A stretch of 45,783 nucleotides of DNA from Candidatus Woesearchaeota archaeon (GTDB taxonomy: Archaea; Nanobdellota; Nanobdellia; Woesearchaeales; GW2011-AR4): contig JACPTC010000046.1 in NCBI GenBank assembly GCA_016192985.1, positions 1-45,783 of the forward strand, written 5' to 3'. Below, piece after piece: positions 17,342-25,060 of the stretch. The notes under the pieces are model-generated. The model worked only from the letters and a program-made list of their open reading frames with translations, was not told the origin of the DNA and ran no database searches. Every line of letters begins with the position of its first letter. The first letter of the stretch is position 1. The position numbers were made by a program, and so were the translations under genes.

Positions 17342-18088
17342 TTGCCGGTTGAGCTTATACGAACAGGCATTCCAGGCTTAGACCAAGTGCTTAAGGGCGG
17401 TTTAAGAAAGAATTCTACTATTTTGATAACAGGAGCCCCTGGAACAGGCAAAACAATAATTGCGTTGCAGTTTATATACTACGGCGCTAAAGATTGCAAT
17501 GAGAACGGCATTTTCATTACAACAGAAGAAAATCTGGAAGATATAAAGCAATTTGCGAAAAATCTTGGCATGGACATCCCTTCAATGGAAAGCAAGGGAA
17601 GAATATTCTTTGTTCAGAAGCCATTGACAACAATGAAAGGGGGCATCGCATCTATAAAAGGAATGACTGACGCGATAAAAAAGCACAACATAAAAAGAGT
17701 TGCGCTTGATTCATTGATATTTTTTGAGTACCTCTACCCTAGATTTAACGGCAATAAGATAGAATTCAGGAGGCAGGTCCTGCTGTTTATGCATCAGATG
17801 AAGAAAGCAGGCGTGACTTTTCTGGCGGTTTCTGAGAGGTCTGTCACTGATTTTGACAGGCTAAGCTATGACATGATGGATTTTGTCTTTGAGGGTTTTA
17901 TTGTGCTTTCAAGAATAAGAAAAGGCTCTTATTTTGAGAGGGTCATTACAGTTGCAAAGATAAGGGGGCAGAATCACAGCTTGGACGTTTACCCACTCAC
18001 AATAGGCGATGACGGGCTAAAGGTTTTATACGACCAGACTCCCTTTTCATTGGTCGAGAAAGAGGAAAGCGGTTTTAAACAGGGCTGA
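17342..18088 (+). CDS. KaiC-like ATPase (intact P-loop)
   Basis: 248 residues, a single KaiC domain. It starts RTGIPGLDQVLKGGL, with Walker A GAPGTGKT (residues 31-38), paired catalytic glutamates TTEE (62-63) and Walker B-like RVALDSLIFFEYL. It belongs to the archaeal RadA/KaiC-like signalling ATPases. It starts with TTG, supported by AAGGTGA upstream. It diverges from the pilus cluster whose first gene is a P-loop-less relative, so it may serve the pilus motor or its regulation; this is inferred from position. General KaiC-like regulators elsewhere in archaeal genomes are the alternative. A T-rich terminator follows. Confidence 0.88.
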   Translation: MPVELIRTGIPGLDQVLKGGLRKNSTILITGAPGTGKTIIALQFIYYGAKDCNENGIFITTEENLEDIKQFAKNLGMDIPSMESKGRIFFVQKPLTTMKGGIASIKGMTDAIKKHNIKRVALDSLIFFEYLYPRFNGNKIEFRRQVLLFMHQMKKAGVTFLAVSERSVTDFDRLSYDMMDFVFEGFIVLSRIRKGSYFERVITVAKIRGQNHSLDVYPLTIGDDGLKVLYDQTPFSLVEKEESGFKQG

Positions 18089-18106
18089 TATTTATTTTTT
18101 TGTTGT
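18089..18106 (+). terminator. Oligo-T terminator between convergent genes
   Basis: TATTTATTTTTTTGTTGT directly follows the stop codon of the KaiC-like gene, separating it from the convergent ahcY gene. Confidence 0.55.
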
Positions 18107-18121
18107 AAGTTTACTATTCAA

Positions 18122-19387
18122 TCAAGTCCCTTCTTTCCAGCTTTCTAGATACTCTTTTTGCTCTGGGGTTAAATTATCAATCTCAATGCCCATTGCCTTA
18201 AGCTGCAACTTGGCTATTTCATCGTCATTCTCAGGAGGCAAAACATACACTTTTGGCTGAAGTTTTCCTCTGTTCTGTACTAAAAATTCGCAGGCAAACG
18301 CTTGATTGCAGAATGACATAGCCATTATTGATGAAGGATGCCCTTCGCCTGCTGCAAGATTAATAAGCCTTGCTTCACCCAGAATAAACACACTTTTGCC
18401 ATTGTCTAGTTTAAATTCATCCATAAATTGCCTTATTTTTCTTTGGCTCTTAGCGATTTTCTTCAGGCCATTTATATTGATTTCAGCATCGAAATGTCCA
18501 GAATTAGCCAAAATCACGCCCTCTTTCATTAATTTGATATGTTCTATATCAATAATATTCTTATTCCCAGTGACAGTTACAAATATATCTCCTATTTTAG
18601 AAGCTTCTTTCAGCGGCATAACCCTAAAACCATCCATTGCTGCTTGTAATGCCCTGAGCGAATCAACTTCTGTAACAATTACATTTGCATCCATACCTTG
18701 CGCCCTTTTTGCCACTCCTTTGCCACAATCACCATAACCGCAAACAACAAAATTTTTTCCTGCAATTAACACATTTGTAGCTCTTAAAATACCATCAATA
18801 GTTGATTGTCCAGTTCCTTTAACATTATCCATCAAATGCTTAGTTGCAGACTCATTTACCGCTATGATGGGATATTTTAATGCCTTATCCCTCTCCATAG
18901 CTCTTAGCCTAATAACCCCAGTTGTTGTTTCTTCACAACCACCTATAATATCCGGAATTAAGTTTAGATGATTTTTATGTATCTCAGATACCAAATCACA
19001 CCCATCGTCAATTGTTATCTGCGGCTTAAATTCGATGACTTTGTTTAAGTACCTGTAATAATCTTCTTTGTTTTCGCCTTTGTAGGCATAAATCTTAATG
19101 CCCTCTTTAGCCAATGCTGCCGCAACATCATCCTGTGTGCTTAAAGGGTTGCAGGAACACGCAGCAACATCTGCGCCGCCTGCAATTAAAGTTTTTATTA
19201 AAACAGCAGTTTCTTTTGTGATATGCAGACAGCTCCCTATTCTTGTATTTTTTAATGGTTTATCTTTAACAAACCTCTCTCTGACTTTGAGCAGAGCGCC
19301 CATTTGCATTTCAGCCCATTCTACATTCAGTTTGCCTTGCTCTGCCAGCTTTAAGTCCTTAACCTCATAGTTTGAACCCTTGTCCAT
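18122..19387 (-). CDS. ahcY: S-adenosylhomocysteine hydrolase
   Basis: 421 residues. It reversibly splits S-adenosylhomocysteine into adenosine and homocysteine, relieving product inhibition of methyltransferases. Recognisable family blocks: GSCLHITKETAVLIKTLIAGGADVA region, IDDGCDLV, GGCEETTTGV, NESATKHLMDN, the NAD-binding VVCGYGDCGKGVA, and the C-terminal NLAAGEGHPS. NAD+ is expected to be bound tightly. The ATG at 19387 has AGGTGA 5 nt upstream; a start three codons earlier is not supported. It lies next to a PfkB-family kinase that could phosphorylate the released adenosine. The promoter is well defined and a palindrome lies between TATA and start. Confidence 0.96.
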   Translation of the reverse strand: MDKGSNYEVKDLKLAEQGKLNVEWAEMQMGALLKVRERFVKDKPLKNTRIGSCLHITKETAVLIKTLIAGGADVAACSCNPLSTQDDVAAALAKEGIKIYAYKGENKEDYYRYLNKVIEFKPQITIDDGCDLVSEIHKNHLNLIPDIIGGCEETTTGVIRLRAMERDKALKYPIIAVNESATKHLMDNVKGTGQSTIDGILRATNVLIAGKNFVVCGYGDCGKGVAKRAQGMDANVIVTEVDSLRALQAAMDGFRVMPLKEASKIGDIFVTVTGNKNIIDIEHIKLMKEGVILANSGHFDAEININGLKKIAKSQRKIRQFMDEFKLDNGKSVFILGEARLINLAAGEGHPSSIMAMSFCNQAFACEFLVQNRGKLQPKVYVLPPENDDEIAKLQLKAMGIEIDNLTPEQKEYLESWKEGT

Positions 19388-19403
19388 AAAAATCACCTAA
19401 AAA

Positions 19404-19436
19404 CCATAAATTATGGGTGTTTATATACTTTTTCGG
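19404..19436 (-). promoter_or_regulatory. ahcY promoter with operator-like palindrome
   Basis: Minus strand CCGAAAAAGTATATAAA (BRE plus TATA, 19420-19436). A 13-bp palindrome CCATAAATTATGG (19404-19416) lies just downstream, at the predicted transcript start. A repressor bound there would block initiation; the protein is unknown. Confidence 0.6.
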
Positions 19437-19458
19437 TTTATTCTTGACAAATAAAAAT

Positions 19459-20355
19459 TTAAAACTCCCTTATGTCATGGAATTCTTTATACCTTCCCTC
19501 TATATCCTTTAGTTTTATACCCATTAACCTGTTTAAACCGAAGCCTTCTGCATTGTAAGAGGCGATGACGCTGCCATAAACAATTGCTTTCCTGAAATTT
19601 TTCTCGCTTAAATCTTTCGTTTTTGCAATATAGCCGATGAAAGCGCCCCCAAAACTATCACCACAGCCGGTTGGATCCACTATCTTTTCCAGAGGATAGC
19701 CAGGCGCATTAAAATGCCTGTTTTTTGTGAAAAGCAAAGCGCCATGCTCGCCTTTCTTTATTATAACTGCCATTGGACCAAGCTTTAGAGCTCGGCTTGC
19801 GGCATTTACTAGGTTTAGGGTGTTAAACAGCTGCCTTGCTTCGCCGTCATTAAGAAGCAGGACATCCACCTTTTTGATAACATCCATCAAGGCATTTTTT
19901 TTGTTGTTTATCCAGAAGTTCATTGTATCAAGCACAATAAACTCCGGCTTATTCATCTGCCTTAATGTTTCAAGCTGCTGCTCCGGATCTATATTGGCCA
20001 AAAAAACATGTTTGATGCTCTTGTATTTCTTAGGCACCTCCACTTTAAAATTCTCCAGAGAATTAAGCTCTGTTTTTCTAGTTTTGGCTTCATTCATGTC
20101 ATATTCATAGAATCCTTCCCATTGAAAGGTTTTGCCAACAATCTTTAGCCCGTCAAGGTCTACCCTTCTTTTCATCAATTTAATGTGCCCTTTGGGAAAG
20201 TCATTGCCCACAACAGATATAAGCGCAGGCTTGGAAAAAAAGCTCGCGGCAAATGAGGCGTATGTCGCGCTTCCTCCAAGAGTTTTGTAGACTTTTCCGA
20301 ATGGTGTTTCAATAGTATCAAGGGCAACAGTGCCTATGATTAATACTTCATTCAT
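19459..20355 (-). CDS. PfkB-family sugar/nucleoside kinase
   Basis: 298 residues with the ribokinase fold: N-terminal GTVALD, the substrate-loop GGSATYASFAA (residues about 27-37), and the anion-hole motif DPTGCGDSFGGAF (about 226-238) with the catalytic Asp. PfkB members phosphorylate sugars or nucleosides with ATP. Its location beside ahcY suggests adenosine or another nucleoside as substrate, but sequence by eye does not distinguish this from a sugar kinase. A TATA-like TTTTAAATTT (20379-20388) about 28 nt upstream predicts a leaderless transcript. Confidence 0.88.
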   Translation of the reverse strand: MNEVLIIGTVALDTIETPFGKVYKTLGGSATYASFAASFFSKPALISVVGNDFPKGHIKLMKRRVDLDGLKIVGKTFQWEGFYEYDMNEAKTRKTELNSLENFKVEVPKKYKSIKHVFLANIDPEQQLETLRQMNKPEFIVLDTMNFWINNKKNALMDVIKKVDVLLLNDGEARQLFNTLNLVNAASRALKLGPMAVIIKKGEHGALLFTKNRHFNAPGYPLEKIVDPTGCGDSFGGAFIGYIAKTKDLSEKNFRKAIVYGSVIASYNAEGFGLNRLMGIKLKDIEGRYKEFHDIREF

Positions 20356-20423
20356 AGAAAAAATAAAATCTGCGAGTTTTTTAAATTTTGTTATGTCATT
20401 CCGAGGATTGCGGCGCTTGAGTC

Positions 20424-20570
20424 CTATTCTTCCTCTCCCTCATCTTTGCCTTCCTCGTCGTCCTCTCCCTCATAGTCCTCATCATCACCTGTTTCGTCAT
20501 TGTAGTCGTCATCATCCTCCTTGTCTTTGTCGTTGTAAGCGTCAAAATCCTCATCTTCTTCGCGAGCCAT
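20424..20570 (-). CDS. 48-residue highly acidic mini-protein
   Basis: Reads MAREEDEDFDAYNDKDKEDD and ends EGEDDEEGKDEGEEE; well over half of the residues are Asp or Glu. A different frame gives a longer ORF (20396-20650), but that one is a Thr/Met/Arg-rich shadow of the GAY-type acidic codons. The ATG at 20570 follows AGGGT and an upstream T/A-rich promoter (AATTTTTTAAAGG). It is probably a charged, disordered chaperone-like or nucleic-acid-mimic protein; no family recognised. Confidence 0.7.
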   Translation of the reverse strand: MAREEDEDFDAYNDKDKEDDDDYNDETGDDEDYEGEDDEEGKDEGEEE

Positions 20571-20664
20571 TTTACCCTAAATTGGCTCTTTGGACACTCC
20601 TTTAAAAAATTTTCGATTAAAACAGAGATTCCGAAATTAATTACAAACATAACCTAAAAACCTC

Positions 20665-21669
20665 TTAAGCCGATTGCTGCCACAACATATCAAATTCTCT
20701 TAAAAAGAAATTTGTGATTTTTTTGCTGTGAATCACAAGCAAATTTTCATCGTTTCTCCTGTCAGCGTTTAATGTAGGGTTGAAGCTTCCAGTTACCACC
20801 GTTTCATTATCTAGGATAAACACCTTATGGTGCATTGTATATCTGTTTGAGTCCTTTTTAACCTGAATGCCAAATCCTTTCAACCTATTAAATTGAGAAT
20901 ACCTGTTTGAAGACTGTCTTGCATCAAAAATCCCTCTGATGTCCAAACCATCTTTCATAATCAAGGTGTCTGCAATGTCTTCGCTTGTAAAGCTAAAAGC
21001 CATAAAATAAATGCTGTTTTTTGCATTTTTAATCAATTCAGCAACGCGCAAAGCGCAACCATCTTCAGGGCAGAAAAAATTTTCAATTCTTATGCCGTTC
21101 ACATACAGCGCAGGATTCCTTACTTTTTTGCCTCCGCCGAATTCATCATTCCACAATTCATCGAACTCGTCCTTGTAATTTTCTGCCAGAGCCTTTGAAT
21201 GAATTACCACAATGTTGTTATTATTTAGGTTATTGTCATTGTCTGTTGGGTTGAATGAGCCCGTTATTACTATATCGTTGTCAATCACGCAGAACTTGTT
21301 GTGCATCAGCTGCTTGTTGCTGTCGAGCCTTACACTATCCCCTTTTATCTGCTCTTCGTAAGTCGAGCTTTCAAGCACAACCTTGACATCTGCATTTTTG
21401 CTTTTGCGAGCCAGAGCTCTTATCACATTTCTCAAGTTTATATCATAAAATGCGCAATAAGCGGAAAAATTTGCAGAGCTTATATGCTTTTCATACACCT
21501 TACTGCAATCTTGTCTGGGGCAGAAATATACTTCCTGGTTTTTGTTTATCTCCTGTGGTATTTCCTTTATTATATTGCCGCTAATTTTTGGTGAACATCC
21601 GCCTAAAACAACCAAAAGCAATAAAAAAGCCCCTATCCAATAGAAAAGTTTAAATATAAGTTTATTCAT
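20665..21669 (-). CDS. Phospholipase D-like lipoprotein (two HKD motifs)
   Basis: 334 residues. A hydrophobic N-terminus ends in a lipobox-like VLGGC (Cys25), so lipid anchoring outside the membrane is likely. Two complete HxKx4D motifs with downstream GSFNP are present: MHNKFCVID (His123) and MHHKVFILD (His280). The two halves together form one PLD-type active site. The substrate could be phospholipid or nucleic acid; Nuc-type nucleases have a single motif per chain, cardiolipin-synthase-like enzymes two, but no synthase-type helices are seen here. Four Cys in CPRQDC and CPEDGC pairs may form disulfides. Confidence 0.88.
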   Translation of the reverse strand: MNKLIFKLFYWIGAFLLLLVVLGGCSPKISGNIIKEIPQEINKNQEVYFCPRQDCSKVYEKHISSANFSAYCAFYDINLRNVIRALARKSKNADVKVVLESSTYEEQIKGDSVRLDSNKQLMHNKFCVIDNDIVITGSFNPTDNDNNLNNNNIVVIHSKALAENYKDEFDELWNDEFGGGKKVRNPALYVNGIRIENFFCPEDGCALRVAELIKNAKNSIYFMAFSFTSEDIADTLIMKDGLDIRGIFDARQSSNRYSQFNRLKGFGIQVKKDSNRYTMHHKVFILDNETVVTGSFNPTLNADRRNDENLLVIHSKKITNFFLREFDMLWQQSA

Positions 21670-21705
21670 TTTAAAGTGATAATAAGCACAAACTATTCAA
21701 TAGTA

Positions 21706-21713
21706 ATTATATA
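21706..21713. promoter_or_regulatory. Symmetrical TATA box
   Basis: ATTATATAAT-type sequence. On the minus strand it is placed to serve the PLD gene (start 21669). On the plus strand it would start a transcript near 21735, where the structured element begins. Confidence 0.4.
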
Positions 21714-21731
21714 ATCTAAGGAATTACAATC

Positions 21732-21813
21732 TATCACCTCTTTTTTTCCTGGCAGGACAGTCAAAATGCAAAGCATGTTTTGCTCGCCTTTATGATTGTT
21801 CTGCCCGGGTTAT
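21732..21813. ncRNA. Structured repeat element, copy A
   Basis: The plus strand shows ATCACCTC, a T-run, then a long stem: GGCAGGACAGTC (21751-21762) pairs with GATTGTTCTGCC (21794-21805) through Watson-Crick and G-U pairs, extended by CC/GG outside. An inner hairpin is GCAAA / TTTGC (21768-21783). It aligns with copy B (29299-29386) in the leader, AAATGC-AAAGC, GCTCGC and GGGTT blocks, and the pairing is kept while bases differ. It starts at the stop codon of the upstream minus-strand gene. Strand and function are not known; no conserved ORF is shared. Confidence 0.55.
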
Positions 21814-22451
21814 TAACTTTTTAAGTAATTCAAAAACTGTTCTTTAGTTTCGCACATAAAATAAGGGTTTGTCTTTTTCTCTCCCCCAATTGTTGAGAAT
21901 GGAACTTCCCCATAATCATGCCCAGGATAAACCTCAATATTGTCACTTAATTTTTTTAATTTTTGAAGGCTTTCAAACAGTTTTACTGAATTGCCTCCTG
22001 GCAAATCTGTCCTACCTATGGCGTTCACAAACAGAGTATCTCCCGTCAACAGTTTATTCTTGGCAAGGAGGCAAATTGCGCCAGGCGTGTGACCAGGCGT
22101 ATGTATGACTTTTATTTGCACATTCCCAATTTTTATTTCATCATTGTTTTTTAATTTGTGAATTTTTATGCTTGGATTTCTGATTGTTTTTTTGATTTCA
22201 TTGCAGTCATCTTCATGAAAGTAAATTGTTGAATTAGTTTTTGATGCCAGTTCATCTGCTTTCTGCACATGGTCGTAATGAGAATGAGTCAAAATTATTT
22301 TTCGTATTTCCAATTTTTCCTTGTCAGCAACTCTAATCAAATTGTCAATTTCCCATCCTGCATCAACAACAACAGCTTCCTTTGCTCTTTCATCTCCTAA
22401 TATATAGCTGAAATTCTGCATTGGGCCTAATGCGATTTGCTTGAAAATCAT
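21813..22451 (-). CDS. Metallo-beta-lactamase-fold hydrolase (glyoxalase II-like)
   Basis: 212 residues. Zinc ligands are in family order: THSHYDH (about residues 55-61), HTPGHTPG, LLTGDTLF and YPGHDYG. This is the glyoxalase II / persulfide dioxygenase-like subgroup, acting on thioesters or related compounds in the cytoplasm; the substrate is not fixed. Its ATG overlaps the stop of the tRNA methyltransferase gene (ATGA), so the two are one operon. No signal peptide. Confidence 0.9.
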   Translation of the reverse strand: MIFKQIALGPMQNFSYILGDERAKEAVVVDAGWEIDNLIRVADKEKLEIRKIILTHSHYDHVQKADELASKTNSTIYFHEDDCNEIKKTIRNPSIKIHKLKNNDEIKIGNVQIKVIHTPGHTPGAICLLAKNKLLTGDTLFVNAIGRTDLPGGNSVKLFESLQKLKKLSDNIEVYPGHDYGEVPFSTIGGEKKTNPYFMCETKEQFLNYLKS

Positions 22452-23194
22452 TGTCTCACCTTCCTAGCGAAACTCAAAAAACCAGAATGGCACAAGCCGC
22501 TGCTTTTCGGCCTTACCTTTCTTTCCTCAACTTCCCACTCCCGCTCTATTATCTCAGCAGTTTTCAAATAAACCAAATTCGCATTCTTTCTCAGGGCGTT
22601 GACAAAGTCAGCCACTTGCGGGACAGAAGGGCTGTAAGACACAAGAAATCCACCGGGCTTTAATGCTTTTGAGCAACTATCCAAAGCATTCCATGGCTCT
22701 GGCACATCTAAAGTAACCACATCTATATTTTTGTCATCAACATTATCAAAAATATTGATTTTCTTCACTTTTATATTTTTAAGATTGAGAAAATCAATAT
22801 TTTTGTTGACAATTTCGATAAAATCCTCCCTTATCTCATAGGTGATTACTTCTTTTGCGATGCCGGCAAGAAAACATGAGAGTGCACCGCTTCCTGAGCC
22901 AGCATCGAGGATTCTGCTTTCCCTGTTGATGCCTGTTTCCGCAATAATAAAACCTATATCTTTTAATGGGACAATTTGGGCATCTCTTTTTATTTTTCTG
23001 TATAGGTCTATAAAAAAGGGGTTGAAAATAAAGAATTCCTTATTTGTATTTGATTTGAGCAGATCGCCCTCGCCCGCATTTTTCAAATCATCTTTTTTTA
23101 TAAAGCCATACTGCGTATGAAAATCCTCATCGGCATTTTTCACATAAAACTTTCTTCCTTGCCTTGTAATAACTATCTTTTTAAGTTCCTCCAT
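22448..23194 (-). CDS. tRNA (adenine-N1) methyltransferase, TrmI-like
   Basis: 248 residues. The N-terminal small beta domain (RQGRKFYVKNADEDFHTQYG) is followed by a SAM-binding Rossmann domain: motif I LDAGSGSGALSC, acidic loop TYEIREDF, and motif IV LDVPEPWNAL (the DxPxPW hallmark). Archaeal TrmI makes m1A at positions 57/58 of tRNA. Length matches the family. The transcript may be nearly leaderless. It is coupled to the downstream MBL-fold gene, with no obvious functional link. Confidence 0.87.
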   Translation of the reverse strand: MEELKKIVITRQGRKFYVKNADEDFHTQYGFIKKDDLKNAGEGDLLKSNTNKEFFIFNPFFIDLYRKIKRDAQIVPLKDIGFIIAETGINRESRILDAGSGSGALSCFLAGIAKEVITYEIREDFIEIVNKNIDFLNLKNIKVKKINIFDNVDDKNIDVVTLDVPEPWNALDSCSKALKPGGFLVSYSPSVPQVADFVNALRKNANLVYLKTAEIIEREWEVEERKVRPKSSGLCHSGFLSFARKVRQ

Positions 23195-23243
23195 GAATAA
23201 GTATAGAAAAATCTATGCTATAAAAATTTAATCAAAAAAAGGT

Positions 23244-23456
23244 TCATTTCTTGGCCTTTTTCATTGATGCAGCTTCACAATGGGGGCATGCGGGCTTTAC
23301 CAGCTTGAGTACGCCTTTCAGAACAAGCAATACTCCAATAACAACCCATACATCCCATGTAGTATAAAGCTGAGTCAAAATTAAAACAAGACCAATGACA
23401 ATGAATTTGCCTGCCCAGCATTTACTACACGCACCATCATGGCATGTTGAGTCCAT
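23244..23456 (-). CDS. Small membrane protein with terminal Cys motifs
   Basis: 70 residues: [18 protein letters not shown], two hydrophobic helices (about residues 18-36 and 40-55), and a C-terminal ACPHCEA with a basic end. A strong Shine-Dalgarno GGAGGTG (23461-23467) lies 4 nt ahead of the ATG at 23456, which excludes a start 22 codons upstream. A TATA box GTTTAAATAC lies at 23499-23508. The Cys pairs at both ends suggest metal binding or a redox role at one membrane face. Unrecognised family. Confidence 0.75.
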   Translation of the reverse strand: MDSTCHDGACSKCWAGKFIVIGLVLILTQLYTTWDVWVVIGVLLVLKGVLKLVKPACPHCEAASMKKAKK

Positions 23457-23536
23457 TTTGCACCTCCTTTTAGTTATTTGTATACCTCCGAATTTAGTGT
23501 TTAAATACTTTGCTATTCCCAACCCAGAAGTCAGAA

Positions 23537-23627
23537 CGGGCCAGGGAGGATTCGAACCCCCGGCCTACAGCTTAGAAGGCTGCCGCTCTTTTTGGTAGTT
23601 GATATATCCAAGCTGAGCTACTGGCCC
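23537..23627 (-). tRNA. tRNA-Arg (anticodon TCT) with D-loop intron
   Basis: The minus strand gives a full cloverleaf: acceptor GGGCCAG/CTGGCCC, D stem GCTC/GAGC, anticodon stem GCAGC/GCTGT with loop CTTCTAA (anticodon TCT, Arg AGA/AGG), variable loop AGGCC, T stem GGGGG/CCTCC with loop TTCGAAT, discriminator G. The gene is 91 nt; removing a 16-nt insertion in the D-loop (23590-23605) restores a normal D arm, AGCTTGGATA between the stems. No CCA is encoded. Confidence 0.93.
23590..23605 (-). other. 16-nt intron in the D-loop of tRNA-Arg
   Basis: Insert ATATCAACTACCAAAA. A 4-bp helix TTGG/CCAA is flanked by 3-nt bulges ATA and AAA; cutting after the second base of each bulge, as the archaeal splicing endonuclease does, removes exactly this insert and leaves a canonical D arm. 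The junction is in the D-loop near position 20/21 instead of the usual 37/38. Confidence 0.8.
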
Positions 23628-23668
23628 AATAAAGAAAAACAGTAAAAGTAATTGTTTATAAAAGTTTG

Positions 23669-24619
23669 TTAATAGGCTAACTCATTCTTATGCCTTGTGA
23701 CGTATTCCTTAAAGTTATTTACAAACTTTGGCATCATGTTTAATGTCTGGAATTCCGCTTCTTTAAAATGGGGTATTCTGATGTTTCTGATTTTTTCTCC
23801 AATGAGCCTTATTTTACTTTCATCAAATAAGTAATCTTTTCTTTTTTTAGCATAATAAATTGTCGGTAGATTGCTGGTGTTCAATCCAATCATATTGCAC
23901 ATGACAAAATCCAAAGCTACCGCATCAGTTGAAGCCCCAAGCATTCCTGCAAATTTTGGACTGCCTCCGCAGGGGCCATTGCCTTCCATTCCATAAATTC
24001 CGTCCATGATACTCAAAACAACCTTTTTTCTTAATATAGAATATAAGTCCAGAAGCATATTGGCAAAATACTCCATATTGGAATACTTTAAATGGTAAAA
24101 CCCTCTTCTAGGGCCCGGCATTATGCTGTAAAGATTCTTGACAGCCCCAGTAAAATAAAGCTGCGCATGTGTTTTTAATTTTGGAATGTTGATGACAGCA
24201 TCAACTTCATTGAAATAACCCGTCAGAGGGAATTTTTTTACAACAATCAAATTATTATTGGTGACGGTTTCCTTTCTGTCAAAAACTGCCATTTTTGCGT
24301 CGTGTTTCTCACAAACATCGTAAATGCCGCAAATTTTCATTGCCGCTAATGTGTCGTCAACAAATGGCGCATCGCCAACATAAACATCGCAGTTCTGTTC
24401 CTTCAGAATTTTTATCATTGCTCCAACAACTGCCGGATGGGTTGTCCCGCATTCCTCCGGCGCCATGCCTTTTACAACATTTGGCTTAAGAAGAACTTTT
24501 TGTCCCTTTTTTATGAATTTTTGGATTCCGCCTAAATTATTTACGAGTTTTTTTAAAGAAATGCCAATTTTGTTTTGATCATAAGAGCTGCATTTTTCCA
24601 AACTGACAACATAAGACAT
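23669..24619 (-). CDS. DUF362 family protein
   Basis: 316 residues matching the DUF362 pattern: GQKVLLKPNVV near residue 40, THPAVVGAMIKIL, YVGDAP, then AVINIPKLKTHAQLYFTGAVKNL in the middle and a Gly-rich MDGIYGMEGNGPCGG (catalytic or metal site not established). Many members carry a C-terminal ferredoxin domain; this one does not. TATTTAAAC-type TATA lies just upstream. Possible iron-sulfur or redox role from family context; function uncertain. Confidence 0.85.
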   Translation of the reverse strand: MSYVVSLEKCSSYDQNKIGISLKKLVNNLGGIQKFIKKGQKVLLKPNVVKGMAPEECGTTHPAVVGAMIKILKEQNCDVYVGDAPFVDDTLAAMKICGIYDVCEKHDAKMAVFDRKETVTNNNLIVVKKFPLTGYFNEVDAVINIPKLKTHAQLYFTGAVKNLYSIMPGPRRGFYHLKYSNMEYFANMLLDLYSILRKKVVLSIMDGIYGMEGNGPCGGSPKFAGMLGASTDAVALDFVMCNMIGLNTSNLPTIYYAKKRKDYLFDESKIRLIGEKIRNIRIPHFKEAEFQTLNMMPKFVNNFKEYVTRHKNELAY

Positions 24620-24658
24620 AAGAACTGATGTTTTATTAATGTTTAAATAGTTTGTTGT

Positions 24659-24823
24659 TTATTGTATGAAAACCTCGTCCCAAGAACCAGTCCACATTGT
24701 GCAGTGCTTCTTGCCTTCCCAATAATAATAGCAGTTCTTGCCAAATTTTTCCCATCGAACGCAGCCTAAACAGCAAGCTGGCGCATCCTTCTTTGGCTTT
24801 TCTTCTGTTTTTTGCTCTGGCAT
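24659..24823 (-). CDS. 54-residue Cys/aromatic mini-protein
   Basis: Reads MPEQKTEEKPKKDAPACCLG, then CVRWEKFGKNCYYYWEG and KKHCTMWTGSWDEVFIQ. Five Cys and five Trp or Tyr clusters after a charged leader make a random ORF unlikely. It begins 8 nt after the preceding small gene, so it is co-transcribed with the topoisomerase VI genes. Too short for a long-ORF search. Likely a small metal-binding domain; no family assigned. Confidence 0.72.
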   Translation of the reverse strand: MPEQKTEEKPKKDAPACCLGCVRWEKFGKNCYYYWEGKKHCTMWTGSWDEVFIQ

Positions 24824-24831
24824 TTTTAGAT

Positions 24832-25053
24832 TTATTTTATCTTTATCCTATATGTATAAAACTGATGAAATCTCCCGCCTTCTGTTGTCAAATCAGTAAA
24901 TTTATTTTCGTCAATAATCATTTTCCCAAATTCTATTGCATATAAGCTAACTTTTTTGTTATCAAAATAAGGCAAGGATGTTGAATGAACAACAATCTCT
25001 TTATCCTTCTTCAATTTATACTTTGATATTTTGTTTTTTTTCCTTACTTTCAT
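24832..25053 (-). CDS. 73-residue basic protein downstream of top6A
   Basis: Lys-rich N-terminus (MKVRKKNKISKYKLKKDKE) followed by a short beta-rich domain ending HQFYTYRIKIK. Its ATG is 7 nt after the top6A stop, so it is in the topoisomerase operon. No family recognised; pI is clearly basic, which fits nucleic acid binding but does not show it. Confidence 0.6.
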   Translation of the reverse strand: MKVRKKNKISKYKLKKDKEIVVHSTSLPYFDNKKVSLYAIEFGKMIIDENKFTDLTTEGGRFHQFYTYRIKIK

Positions 25054-25060
25054 TGCATTT

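Noticed and set aside
20396-20650. 84-codon ORF across the acidic gene
   Set aside because: The Thr/Met/Arg-rich product is the frame-shifted reading of GAY/GAR-rich codons of the 48-residue protein at 20424-20570, which has the better start.
24861-24900. CTGATGA string suggesting a C/D box
   Set aside because: Lies inside the 73-codon gene on the opposite strand, without a matching D box at the expected distance.
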